This document shows positions 1 through 12,546 of a stretch of DNA of 64,000 nt, piece by piece. How positions within the stretch are numbered: position 1 is the first letter of the stretch; every line of letters starts with the position of its first letter. The notes under the pieces were generated by a model that made no database searches, was not told the origin of the DNA, and saw only the letters and a list, made by a program, of their open reading frames with translations. Both the position numbers and the translations under genes were made by a program. Location of the stretch: positions 4,711,527 to 4,775,526 of the forward strand of contig CM043870.1 of the NCBI GenBank assembly GCA_023846275.1, given 5' to 3'. This stretch comes from Vanilla planifolia (taxonomy: Eukaryota; Streptophyta; Magnoliopsida; Asparagales; Orchidaceae).

Positions 1-299
1 CTTTGGTCAATATGAGATGACCCGTCACAAATCCTTTTGTAAAGAAGACAAGTGAAGGTACATTATATTAGATGGTTGATTTAAAAGGAGTATAATAATT
101 GAAAATATGGTACTTTAGTGGACATACATAATGTTTTATGTATAAAAAAAGGGGAAAGAAGAGGAGAAGAGTAATGAAATATATATGATGTTTGGAGAGA
201 CATTAAGAAAGCTAGTATATCATTTTAAGATGAAGGCTCTACCCCTGCACCCCTATAGAGGAGGCATGACCACTCCTATATCCTCAACACTCACTAACC

Positions 300-810
300 A
301 ATGATCTATCTACAAGGCATATAGTTCCAAGCCCTTAACAGTAGACTTTACTTCAAACTTGTAACAATGTGATTAAGACAAGAATGACAAAGAAGCTAAA
401 AGAATAGAGAAGAGAGTCTTTTTGTTAAATGTTGGGAATTAAAACTCAAGAAAAATGCTCCCCTTCATAAGAGGTTCAATTGAATATTTATAATAATACA
501 AAAAGAGTATTGTTGGTCCATACGTCTATATTTATTTAATTCTACTAATGTTTTGCTCAAATAATATAAAAAGCATAAAAAATTCATACCTACTCTCTCT
601 ATATGCAAAAATTCTACACATGGGTTGCTATTATCGCACTTACTATACCAACTACAAGCATGAATCATGTGTTAGTGGTAGGAGAAGTGCACCACACTTA
701 CCATGTATGTAGGTATGCACACATTGGGAAATCTAACGTACATGGTGTAAGTGTCCCACATGCCCCTTGTATTGCTTCTTAGCATTCTTTTGGCATTTCT
801 TCATAGTTTT
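300..810. repeat. Diverged repeat unit A1 (of three)
   Basis: This block recurs, diverged, at about 1225-1740 and in part at 1765-2130. Shared landmarks in order are a (t)aaggcat stretch, a 'ttgtaacaatg' stretch, a 'caagaatga' stretch, a 'catattttgctcaaataatataaaaa' type AT block, a 'ctctcc' stretch and a 'aatcatgtgtt' stretch, then repeated ATGTGCA/TGCACAT-like words. No coding capacity is convincing. It is probably part of an old transposable element or a tandemly amplified repeat, but the family is not recognised. Confidence 0.6.
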
Positions 811-1224
811 ACCAAATTAGTGTCATAGATTTTCAAATAATTTGTTTAATAAATTGTTATACTAATCTCCCTCCATTCAGGTATTGGTCCTCTTTTTTAT
901 GATTTATGATTTGTTTTTGAAAAATTAAAAATTAAATTCCATAAAAAATCACAAAACTCTAAAATTCACTAAACTTTAATTAAAATAAATACACATTTTA
1001 TTTATATAATTTAGAGTATTACAGGATTCATCTTGATTGAAGCTTTTTTAATTTCCTACTTACCTTTCTGGATTTATTTTTCACCTCCTTTCTTATTAGT
1101 CTCTATTATAAATGTTGAAATGAAACAGCTTTGATAGCAAGATATGTTGGTGTAGTCGCTTAGACTAATTGTTCCACTATCAAAATATGTTGGCATAATT
1201 CTCTTGTTCAATTTAACTTTGATA

Positions 1225-1740
1225 CCAAAATATAATCATTCTATAAGGCATCTTAGTCCAAATCCTCGATGGCAAACCTTACTCCATAGTTGTAACAATG
1301 ACATTAGGTCAAGAATGATAGAGAAAGCTCAAAGAATAAAGACTATTTTTTGTTGAATGTAGAGAATTAGAATTCAAAAAAGATGTTTCTCTTCACAAGA
1401 GACTTAATTGTATATTTATAGTAATATAATAAGAATATTTGATCCATACATATATATTTATTTAATATTTTTGATATTTTACTAAAATAATATAAAAACA
1501 TCAAAATTAATGTATTTTCTCTCCACGTGTGATTTGCGCATAAGCTATTGATGCTACACTTATCACACCTACTGCATGGGCTAATCACGTGTTGGAAATA
1601 AGTGGTACGCACCACACGTACCATACAATTAGATATGTGCAATGCTAAGTGATGCATTGCACATGCTACAAGTGTCCTGAATTGCCTCTTATGCAGCTTC
1701 TTGATGTGCAATGACTCTTTTTCCAATCTTTTTTATGGAA
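1225..1740. repeat. Diverged repeat unit A2 (of three)
   Basis: Direct repeat of 300-810, with the same landmarks in the same order and spacing but many substitutions and small gaps. It carries a CACGTG word within 'tctccacgtgtga' that is also present in the third copy. The 119-codon minus-strand open frame here arises from the repeat and has no gene-like features. Confidence 0.6.
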
Positions 1741-1764
1741 AAATTGTTTTCTTCTTTTTTCAAT

Positions 1765-2130
1765 ATTAAATGAATTACATATTTATAGTAATATAATAAG
1801 GATATTTTAATCCATAAAGTTGTATTTCTTTAATTTCACACATATTTTGCTCAAATAATATAAAAAGCATTAAAATCTACACTTATTCTCTCCACGTGTG
1901 AAAATTTCAGGCATAGGCTACTGCTGTTGCACTTAATGTACCTACTATGTGTATGAATCATGTTTTGACAGTAAGTGACATATGCCATACTTGTCGCATA
2001 GCTTGATAGACATGTGCACATGGTGGGTGATGCGCTGCACGTGCTTGTACATGTCTCAATTGCCTCTTGTGCTACTTTTTAACACATGCAATGGCTCTTT
2101 TGCAAATTTCTTTCATGAAAGGAATGTTTT
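1765..2130. repeat. Diverged repeat unit A3 (partial)
   Basis: Partial third copy. It lacks the first roughly 130 bp of the unit and follows the second copy almost directly. It shares 'atttatagtaatataataagga', the 'ctctccacgtgtga' block and the terminal 'ttgcctcttgtgc' region with unit A2. Confidence 0.5.
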
Positions 2131-4423
2131 CTTCTTTTGAATCTTTTGACATTGAATGATTTTCTTATTGGACCATGAATAGATCCCTTAATAAATCAAC
2201 TACTAAGACCCCAATAATGTTTATGAAGGAAATTAAAGATTTAATTGGGCTTTAAGAGCTAGGATTTAAGAAAATTCTATAAAAAAAGAATAAAATGCAA
2301 TGTAAAGAAAGGCAAAGAAGAATAAAAATCCATAAAATGAAAAATATTTCTGAATAATTTAAAGGAGTATTAGAATCAAGAAAATTATCAAAAGAAATGA
2401 TTCAGTGATTTGGAAGGAAATTAGAAATTTAAAATAAACTTTTAAAGATATATGCTAGAAACTAATGCCAAGGAAGAACAATCAACAATTTCATAAATTA
2501 AGGATAAAATGAGATTTAATAAAGGAATTTAATTGAGGTTTAATAGTTTAAGTGATAACTAGAGATTAGTAAATTGAAAAAGATTTAAAAATAAATAAAT
2601 TTAATACGAAGAAAAATATTGCAATAAATGACTTGGTGAAACCTTTAGTTTTGTATTTTATCATGCAAATAATATAATTATGAATATTAAAATGTGGAAG
2701 ACTTGATAATGTGTTTTATGGCACTAGAAGGTTGAAATATGTATGTGGAAGAAGTGAATAACTTAAATAACATAAGAGCTATATAATCTCAACGAGCTTG
2801 AGATAATAACCATGAAAGAATGATATTCAAATGCTATTAAATATGTTTTTTTTATTCAAATTACTTAAAGACATAATTATATTCAAAATAAACTCTAAAA
2901 TCAATATCAAAAGTTAACTAGAATTGTTGAAGCCTCATTGCTTAGGCATTTGATCTTCACCACAATTAATATTTCCCATGAATCATGAAAATTCATTAGC
3001 AAAATGTCCCTTCTCATCACAAACAAATCATTTTATAGCTTTATTCTTATAACATTCTCTTTAGTTGTTTTTCTGCATTATCTTGTAACATGGTTTTTCT
3101 TTGGTTTCAACTCCCACAACTTGAGACTCTATTTCATTAATCTTAGACTTCTTAAATTCATATTTGTTTTGTGATGAGAGTGTCTACCTCCTTTCATTGA
3201 TGATTTTCTAATTTCCATATTGTTTTGATCCTATTCTACATGACTTGATGCTTCCACCAATTTCTTATATTTATTAAACTGCACAGGAGATTGTGAATTG
3301 AGTCATGCAATCCCTTTTGAAACATGTAGAATTTATGCTTCTTAGTGGCTACCATCTCCGATCTTTCTTAATATCTTTCCAAATATTATTCCTAAATATC
3401 ATATATATTTTTTTACTCCTCTCCTCCTTTTTCTCTTTTTTTATATATAATATATTATGTATTCTACTTGAGTATCATGCATTCCACTTCTACCTTCTCT
3501 TCTAACCATCCATCTAGTGTAGTGTATGTTCACTAATTAACATACCATACAATCCTCCATATATATCATACATTCTATCTTGTAGCTTTTCTTTGCTCAA
3601 AAGATTATCTAATCCTCAACGTCTCTTAACATATCATATATTTCTCTAATATATTGTTATGTTCCTTCTTTAATCCACATATAACCTAATGGACCATCCA
3701 ACTTAGTGGCATACTAGATTGTCCATATAAGTCGACATACTATATATTAGTTGTAAACGTATCATACATTCTTTTGGGTTTACTTTCTACTTACTTTTTA
3801 CTAGTTACATACTATTCATTTTGAGCTTAACATATTGTATAGGCCAAACTACAACATTAACAAGGCTTTAGATACATCAATTCTACTAATACAAAAAGCT
3901 AACACTAGAATGAGAGTTTGTCAAAACTAATCATATAAAAAACATATTCATTTTACTTAAAGTCGAACAATCATTGACTCAAGTCTAACAAATGAAAACA
4001 ACTAAATAGACTTGTCCCACTGCAACTCAAAACCCTGATTCATACCAATGCTATGCTTCCATGCCCATGCAAAACAAGTAATATTCCATGTAGACATTGC
4101 TTTTGATTCCTTCTTTACAACTAACAAACTAGAATATATTATCTAATAAAGAACAGATTTGATGTACAGCATGATACACAAACAAAACAATCAAAGAAAA
4201 AACTAACTTTACAGTGCCCATTTTCTACTCTTTGTTTGTTCTTAAGTGACCATTGTTGCCTTTAGGTAGATTGGCTAAAAGGTCTTACAAGCTGGGATGT
4301 CACATGTGATGAATGAGACATTTTCGATACTGCTCAACAACAGTCATAAAACTTTAAACAAATATAATATGACCTTTCATCTGATTTGCACATGAGTTGC
4401 TGCTTCTTACAGATTTGGTTTGT

Positions 4424-4589
4424 CTTTTTGAATCATGACAATCTACAGCTCCTGTTCTGCTTTGTTAAATGTTGGATGGATGGGAAACAAGATCTGTTTA
4501 GAATCCCTGAGGTGCCTCGTCTTCTCTTGGCTTCATCATTTGTTCTCACCTTGGATTTTCTTAAACAGAACTTTAACTTGTTGGATTAG
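4424..4589 (+). pseudogene. Exon-like island, unidentified
   Basis: A locally GC-richer stretch follows a pyrimidine-rich 'cttcttacag' acceptor-like site near 4404-4414. It has an open frame ending in a TAG at 4587-4589 whose last part reads like ordinary protein (the peptide DLFRIPEVPRLLLASS lies inside it). It could be the terminal exon of an unrecognised gene or a captured gene fragment. No matching upstream exon was found, and no family is recognised. Low confidence. Confidence 0.2.
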
Positions 4590-7270
4590 TTTGGTTTAGA
4601 ATCAGGAGATGTTGGGTTTGGTTCACACTCCTGTGTATTAAAAGGCTCAAATTATTGCAACGAGCTGTGAAGATCGAAACATATTGGTGAAGGATTTGAA
4701 GTATCAACAAGAGAGGTGTGTGCAGTTCACATAATATCTCAGATGTATTAATGAAGTAGGGCTCAGAGGAACAGTTGTTTTGCATTTAATACAACTGTTT
4801 GGGTTCAGTTTATTGTTTGCCATGTAACCTGCATGTTCAATCATGGTGGTGTTTTCCTGAAGAAAGACCGTTTTGGGTATGGATATGTTTGGTGAATTGA
4901 AAGAGATAAAGATCCATGAGTCGTTGTTTAACTGAAAGAGTATGATGAGCTACTTAAATTGAATCATTGCCGAACAACCATCCTTTGATGCTTAAGTTAG
5001 TGATTGCTACTTATAAGAGATTCATTAGATGGGTTGTTCGAAAATAGAAGAGAAGGAAACAAGAATGATAGCATGATGTCACTTGAATTGGTGATTGTTA
5101 AGAGGTGAACAAATAAGATGGGTTAGTGAGCAAAGCTCTTGGGGGATTGTAAAACTAAGGCAAGTCTCATTAGATATGCATGGTAGATCTCTTAAGTGGT
5201 AATGTTAAATCATGAAATTAGAATAAATTATAATTTTATGTCTCCATTTTTTTGATATTTTGATAGTTGAAATTACAATATAAATATATTGAGATAGGAA
5301 CACAATAAGATTAATAAAATTAGAGTATTTTGTCAAAATATAATGATATCTGATAAAATATAATTATAAGTTGATGTTAAAAATGAAATAGTTATAGAAC
5401 TAGAAAGTTGGTCATTGACTTTGTTGAGAAAATTAGTCATAGCCTAAGATATCAATAGAAAGCCAAGTACAAAAACTTGCAATCTTAAAAATGATCATTT
5501 AAAAAAAAGGTAATACGATATCTTTAACTCTCCTACTTAAGTCTAATTGATCTCGTAGGCACAAAATCTAGTTCTAAATTAAAGGTTCTAGGTGCATGAG
5601 TGATTCTATACTCCCAAATAAATAAATAAAATGAAATACGCATTCAAATGAGAAGCTTTAGAACCAATGAGTGCATCACCATGTGTAACATGACCAATAT
5701 TAGACAACACTAGTGAAGAGTCTCTCAATCCATGTACTAATAGAAGTGAAAACCAACTTGGTAGCTATGACGACACCAGCCACAATGTCATTCTCATCAC
5801 AAAATTAGCAATAAAATTGTCCTATCAACATGGCTAATTTTGCACCACTAACAAAACTATTTCATACCATCGTGTCATCATTCTAAAACAATCATAGAGC
5901 TATAGGTTGAGATGTGCAGTTTGATAGAAGAGTAACAAACTAAGTGATAATAAAAGGGGATGTTATTTTATGATTTTATTTTAAAAATTATTTCAATTGA
6001 TTATAAATTCATTTAAAATGTTTTTTAAAATATAATTGAATAATTAATTAATAAGTTTTACAAAAGTATTATTAAATATTTAACTTGTGATTTTTTTATT
6101 ATTATTCTTAAATTTTGAGTTATAAAATTTTATTTTATTTTGACATGAAATTATTCTTTTTTTTAATCAATGAAGGCATTTTTATTATTAAAATGAATAG
6201 GAGGTTAAAATGAGAATGAGTATAATAAAAAAAATGAAAAGTAAAAGGACTCAAATATTTAAATATAGAAATAAGTTGAAAAAAATCAATAAATGTGATA
6301 ATGATACTAGACTCTATTGTAAATGAATTAAAGTATGTCAAGATCATACAGATGTGATGATGACAACAAGCATTATTGTAAATAAATAGGGATATGTCAA
6401 GCTCTTGTTTCATACTCATCATGTGAAATGCAAAGAAATAAAATAAACTCTATGCAAAGGTTAGATTAGAGATAAGAGAAGAAATAGAATAAACTAGAAA
6501 GAGTTAAAGGTATCAAGAAACTCTTTAACTTTAATTTTTTTTATTGTTTATAATTTATATAGACTTTTCTATTACATCTTAGATATTATCTATTACAACT
6601 AGATCAATAAAATCGAAGATTGTAACTCAATGATGTTTTGAAATAGCATGGGATCAACATGTTTAAGGTACCATATAATTGTCATTTTATTTATTAAGAT
6701 TTAGATAAAATAAAAAATATAATGTTTATAAATATATAATAACATCTTAAATTTTCTTAATTTAAAAAAATAATAATAATAAAAAATCATGTATAAGGTG
6801 CACTAGTTATTACAACAGTCTTGTTTATGTTTAAATATAATGTTTGAAAAACATTGACATAAACTCTACAACAAATATAACTTATGGCACCTATAATAAT
6901 AGCTATAAACCAACATTTATAAGAATATAATATGGTTATATGTCTTTTTTATAAATACAATAAATTAAGTTTTCAAAAAATTTACATCTTAAATTTAAAA
7001 TTATCAAAATCATAATTAATAATTTTATCAAAATTTTAATTTTGTTCAAACCAAACTCCTTCAAAAAACGTACCTCCAACATTAAATTTTCAATTTTTTT
7101 AGTTCACAAATTATTAATCTATTTTTGTAAAAAAAAAATGTATTAATATGATTTAAAATTAATAACCCAAATTGCTAGATTAAAACTACATTTTAAAAAA
7201 AAATTCTACCTTACCTTTGATAGGTGGACTTGTCCTTTCAACTCAAAGAACATGTCACGTGTTTAAAGTA

Positions 7271-7302
<32 letters not shown>

Positions 7303-7308
7303 TCTCCA
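7271..7308. repeat. (CT)n microsatellite
   Basis: A near-perfect TC dinucleotide run of about 38 bp, interrupted once by 'ac'. It is in intergenic DNA far from any identified gene. Confidence 0.9.
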
Positions 7309-8639
7309 ATAATGAATATATCACACATTTTCTCATGTAAGACAATTTGTGTGAAATCCCCATCGTGTCCCTAATAATTGCTTCCCAAGCGGACCACGTT
7401 TTATACTTCATATCACATTTTATAAGCCATTATAATTATAATTAAAAAAAAAAGGTGAGAAAAAAATAAATATTAAGTAAAAAAAATCTCCACCGTCGGA
7501 TGATAGCCTTTTGTTGCTTTGGTACAAATAAAAAACTCCATAAAGCCTTGATCTCATAATTGTTTGCTTCATGGAGTCTAACAAATATTAAAAAGGTTTG
7601 TTTGTCCTACACATAGTTTGAAGCTTTCTAATCCTAACTTAGGTCTCTCTTTTTGTCCAAAACTAAGCAAGCAATGCTCATTTGATGGTTGGTTTGTTTT
7701 GAGCAAAATAAGTTATTTTATTTAATGTAAAAAAAATATTATTGATATGATAAATCAAGTGAATCGAATAAAATTTATGATGAAAATAATAAAAACTTAT
7801 CATACATTAAATATCATATTTCAAATAAGACTTCAAAGAAAATTATTGTATTTATTTATTTAATTAGACATAAATAATCATTTATGTGATTTAAGATAGT
7901 TTTTTTTTAATTTTTTTGTTTTTATTTTTTTAGAATTTTATTAATTATTTAAATGAAATATTTGTTATTTTATTTTCTATTATGATTTATTGGTCATATT
8001 TTAGTGCTTATGATAGAACAAAGAAAATGCTTTTGGTTTGTGATCATTTGAAGTGAAAAAAATTTATGTTTCATGCACACACGAGAGAACTCTGCATGAA
8101 GGCATAAGCTAGTTTTCATTGTAGCCATATTACAATCTAGATTTATCCTGTTTCATGGTTGACAATTCTGAAACCCTAATCAATGTCTATGCTTTAACAA
8201 TTATTGTGCCCTTGCAGCAATCGTTGCAAATCTTATCATCTCAAATTGTCGAGCCTTTTGAGCTATCTTAAACTACATTTGTTAACCCCTTGTGCGTCAT
8301 CTTTTCTCGATTTTGTCGCAACTCAGCACTTGCTTGATACTATTGGGAACCTAATCGACATTGAATAAGATTGGATGAAAACAACACAATGATGATAAGT
8401 TAATATTATGAAATCTATAATTGTCGATGCATTAATTAGTTCTTTATTAATGATCTATTTTTATTATTGTCAAATATTAATCATTCACTCATAATTATTG
8501 TTGGTTGTCCTCATACAATCATTAAAAATTAATATTTAAAATCTTAATATTTAAAATAAAAATAAACTTTAAAATCATGCAACCACACAATATAAACCAA
8601 AAGAATAATTACTTCGATTTTAATCTAATCAATTTGAAA

Positions 8640-9200
8640 TTTATGTATCACACCAAACAGATCTTTAATGTTTTTTAACTTTTTTAAACTTAATTATTTT
8701 TTTAACCATTAGAAATTGTTTGGCTTAATTTCTATTTTTAAATAATAAAAAATAATAATTACTATTGAGTGATGAATGTGTAACATTTACCAATTATACG
8801 TCATGTATGACCAAATTAAAAGCTATTTCATTCAAGAAAATAAAAGGTTATTTAAAATTTATGCAGAATGCAAATAACCCGTGTGACATTTTGATGTGAC
8901 ATTCTACCATTTTAATGATTTTGGGACCAATTCGATACTATTAAGCGAAAGATTTATTTTATATTAAATATTTAATAAATTATTATATTGATACATTTTT
9001 ATTTGTCTATTGAAATTATTTAAATTGATAAATCTCTATTCAATTATTTATATCCATGACCTTTGAGTTGATTCTTGATGTCTTATAGGTTAAAATCATC
9101 CGTAAAAGATGAATCCAATATGAATGAGAATCTCTACGTGAAAAAGCATTGAAAAATTAAATATAAAAATTATCTTATATTAAATATTGAATAATATATT
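8640..9200. repeat. Diverged repeat pair B, copy 1
   Basis: Matches 10230-10880 in order. Shared landmarks are a 'gtttggc(a/t)taatt' stretch, a 'ttttgatgtgacat' stretch at about 8890, then 'ttttaatgattttggga' against 'atttaatgcttttgga', a 'ttatattaaatattta' block, and a 'gaataggttaaatcat' type block. Divergence is high, so the duplication is old. No coding potential was recognised. Confidence 0.5.
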
Positions 9201-10229
9201 ATTATATAAATATCAAAATGATGATCATTATTTTTTAATTTAGATTGTTGGGTTGTATTTCTAATTAAGTTTAACAAAAACTTTTGAGATATTATTACAC
9301 TAAAGAATTGATATTATATGATAACTTATATCAAAATATTTTTTTCCTTTGTTATGGATAGAAAAAATAGTTAGTAAAAATACCTAAAAAGTATTTAGCT
9401 CAAATTAATCTTAATAATTAAATAATGACTTCTAAAATTTTAATCAATTGAAACATTTCAAAAACTTTATCTATTATAATGATTGTAATTAATTATAACT
9501 AATTTCTTTTTTCTAAAATTGATTTTAAATACTTTTTTTGAGAGATTATCAAGATTTTTTTTTGTCATTTTGTGATCTTTTGAAAATATGTTATAATCTT
9601 TTTTTGCTTTCAAACATTTATCATCTTTTTTTTTACCATCTTCCTTCTTTCACTCATTTTTTATGCATTTTCTTCTTATTATGCCTATGCTTTTGTCTAA
9701 TTTTTTAAAACATTCTCTCAATATGATATTGTAATGAATTTCTTTGAACAATAAAAATAGTATTAATGGATTTTCTATTTTAAATAATAAATTAACTTAA
9801 TTAATTTGTTTGCCACAACTTAAACAAATATATTTATGATAATAAACATATTCTGAAGCTTACTCTTCCCATGTTAGATTTTTTTTTAAGATTTCATTTA
9901 TTTTTGTCACATGCTAAAGTGAAAAAGAAAAAAATAAAAATTATGTACTGTTTTGATTCATTATTGATTTATTATTCATAAAGCAAGTTATCCATTTACA
10001 TAAGATAAGTATTATTTGTTTTTATCACTTATCTACTTCATGTCATTTTCTATCATTAATCACTTATTCATCATCATTTTTTATTGTCAACATATTAAAA
10101 TTAAAAAAATAATTTTTAAAAAATTAACATTTAAGTACAACAAAGAAAAAGAATAAATTTTTGTTTAGCGTAATATATACATACAATCAAATAATACAAC
10201 ATAAAATCTTAATTTGTTGAATTTTAAAT

Positions 10230-10880
10230 GTATATATTAAACAATTGTTAGAAGTTTGTTTGGCATAATTAATATTTATTGAATTTTTAATCTATATTTT
10301 AAAAAGTATGTAGTTTAATTGTTTTTTAAATAATAAATTAGTAATTACGTCTTAAAGTATTATACATTACTTTCATCACGTACGACTTTAACCATGTTGT
10401 AAACTAACCATTGACTTTAACACAAATATTATTTATGACTTTTCACACACAACTCTGAAATATTATAAATCTTGTTAAAATATATGCAGAATATTTAAAA
10501 AAATAATAAAAAAAGCTTTAAATCAAAGCTCAAAGAAACCACGTGATACCCATTTTGATGTGACATCGTAGCAATTTAATGCTTTTGGAATTAATCCGAT
10601 GGTGTTACACATAAAGAATGTTTTTATATTAAATATTTAAAAAATTATAGTATCGATAAATTTTTTTTGTGATTAAATTAGGTTTTTCAAATTGATTTAT
10701 CACTTATTTAGTTATTTATTGGATCTAATTTGGATTTTTAAGATATAATCCCCTTGCTAGTAGCATAGTAGGTGATGATTTGGTTAGATAGTGATTAAAT
10801 ACAATCCTAATACATGAAAATTGAATAGGTTAAATCATTCATTAAAAATAAATTAATTTATAAAATAGAGATTATTATAT
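10230..10880. repeat. Diverged repeat pair B, copy 2
   Basis: Second copy of the 8640-9200 repeat in direct orientation. The best-matching part is around 10550-10640, 'cattttgatgtgacat' followed by the 'ttatattaaatattta' block. Probably two copies of one transposable-element family, unrecognised. Confidence 0.5.
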
Positions 10881-11860
10881 GCATATAGATTATGTTAAAT
10901 ATTCAATAATATGTTTTTGTATTGATATAAATATAATAATATTTACTTATTAATTTAACTTTAATTATTAATCTTAATATCTTAATGATATCTTTTATTT
11001 GAATTTTATCACTTTGAGTTAGTACATAATTATATGGTAAAAAAAATATCATTATCTATAAAAAAAATTATGTGAAAAGTGAAAATAAAAGAAGGTGAAC
11101 ATTTATTTTTTGAGTTTTTCCATTTCAATTATTTTTGTTATTTGTTGTTGGAACATTGAATATGTCTATGCTACTACATGTGTTATAACATTAAGTTTTT
11201 ATTGTAAACTTAAAACATTTTCAATTGATTTTTAGATTGTTTTCTAACAAGACTCCCAAGTGTTTCTCGAGTGATGCCTTGACCCCAACGAGTGGAGCAA
11301 TAATTATTGATATGTATTTTAAGAAGTTTTTAGGATCTCTTTCTAGATTAAGTATTTACAAAATTATAAAAAAATTATACTTATTATAATTATTTATAAT
11401 TGATTATAACTATTTTTTTTGCATAAATTTATTGATAAATATCTTCTTAAAGGCAAAATAAGGAGCCTATTGAGCACTTTTTGAATATTTACTATAATTT
11501 TGTTTGTTTTAAAAGCTTATTCTCCTTTTTCTTAGAGATAAAAGACAAGATTTGTTGTTATCATTTTCTTTATTATATATCCTTATTCTCTCTTTTTATA
11601 TATGTTCATGTAATCAATAGAAAAACGATCATTTAGATTTCTATTATACACATTTCTATTTGCTTCAATTTTTTTTTTTGAAAAAAGCTTGTTGTCACTC
11701 TTACATTTCTTTCTTTTTTTTTTTTTTTCTTATCTCTTGTGAGTTTTATAACGTCAAAAATCACATTTTTTAAATATTTGAGGGTTTGATAATAGTTTAT
11801 AAATTTAAAGAATGATTAAACTATTTTAAAAAAAATGATGAAAACTTGGGTAAAAAATAA
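10881..11860. other. AT-rich gene-free stretch before the GC island
   Basis: Extremely AT-rich with homopolymer tracts (for example T-rich 11660-11730). No gene or RNA is recognisable. It ends abruptly at about 11865, where composition shifts to the GC-rich promoter and leader of the DUF1677 gene. Confidence 0.6.
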
Positions 11861-11905
11861 AATACCGCTCTTCCGTGGTGAGCCACCACGAAGTCGAGAA
11901 CCTTC

Positions 11906-11911
11906 CACGTG
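11906..11911. promoter_or_regulatory. G-box CACGTG upstream of DUF1677 gene
   Basis: A perfect CACGTG hexamer lies about 640 bp upstream of the DUF1677 start codon, at the edge of the GC-rich island. G-boxes are bound by plant bZIP and bHLH factors. The function here is inferred from position only. Confidence 0.35.
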
Positions 11912-12026
11912 AGATCCTTATCTGAACGAATGGTTGAACCACAAAACGGCGGGGCAAAAATGTATTTGTGCTTCGCGCTGTCACAGAAGCACACGAAAAG
12001 CCAGCGAGAATGCCACCTCATTAATC

Positions 12027-12036
12027 TGACGTGTCA
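12027..12036. promoter_or_regulatory. bZIP-type site TGACGTGTCA
   Basis: A near-palindromic TGACGTGTCA, an ABRE/TGA-type ACGT core, lies about 510 bp upstream of the DUF1677 ATG. Together with the G-box at 11906 it suggests bZIP-responsive control, for example by stress or ABA. This is inference from motif identity and position. Confidence 0.35.
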
Positions 12037-12255
12037 ACGATAATCCCGCTACCGGGGGCCCCACATTTCTTTCTATCATTGCTTAGGCGGCCCACTCCAC
12101 CCTCCGTTACAAGCGACGGCAATAAAACCCCTTTTCCTCTCCCTTCCGATTTCCCAACACAACGCATCCGCATAAAGGAGAATTCCAACCCCACATAGAA
12201 GGACATCACATCGTCGGAAGCGAAGATCGAGTACGGCGAGCGAATCGATCCTGAG

Positions 12256-12363
12256 ATGTCTCTGGCAGGAGATGCCCTCTTCTCGTTGATCAGTAAGGAG
12301 ACGCCGGCAGTTTCGGAGGCGGAAATTCGCGATACCTCCGTTGTTTGGGAGAAGGAGAGGTAG
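12256..12363 (+). CDS. Upstream ORF in DUF1677 leader (35 codons)
   Basis: An ATG at 12256 opens 35 codons ending in TAG at 12361-12363, about 180 bp before the main start. It begins MSLAGDALFSLIS and ends VVWEKER. It lies in the GC-rich leader where transcription is expected, so it is likely present in the mRNA unless a 5' leader intron removes it. It may be a translation-damping uORF or a chance frame. Conservation in relatives would decide. Confidence 0.3.
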   Translation: MSLAGDALFSLISKETPAVSEAEIRDTSVVWEKER

Positions 12364-12546
12364 CTCAACAGCCTGGAATCTAATCGGTCACGAATCCCTC
12401 GGGCATTGCTAGGTTTGGCAGATCGTTCGTTTGTTTTGTTTGAATTGCGGTTTCGATTGGTAGGATCTGCTCTGTTTTATTGCCCCTTTTTGCTCCGGAC
12501 GATAAGAGAGGCGTTACGGATTGGCTAGGATTTGAACTCACGAGAA

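Larger units (their letters stand above)
2131..8639. other. Gene-free AT-rich intergenic DNA
   Basis: No gene can be supported here. Open frames are short and have AT-driven composition. The stretch 4380-4900 is less AT-rich than its surroundings and is listed separately. The 7271-7308 CT tract is the only clear microsatellite. Nothing resembling an rRNA or tRNA gene was seen by eye. Confidence 0.6.

Noticed and set aside
12532..12546. Upstream start for the DUF1677 protein
   Set aside because: The frame extension begins at TTG, which is not a credible plant start. The first ATG is 12547.
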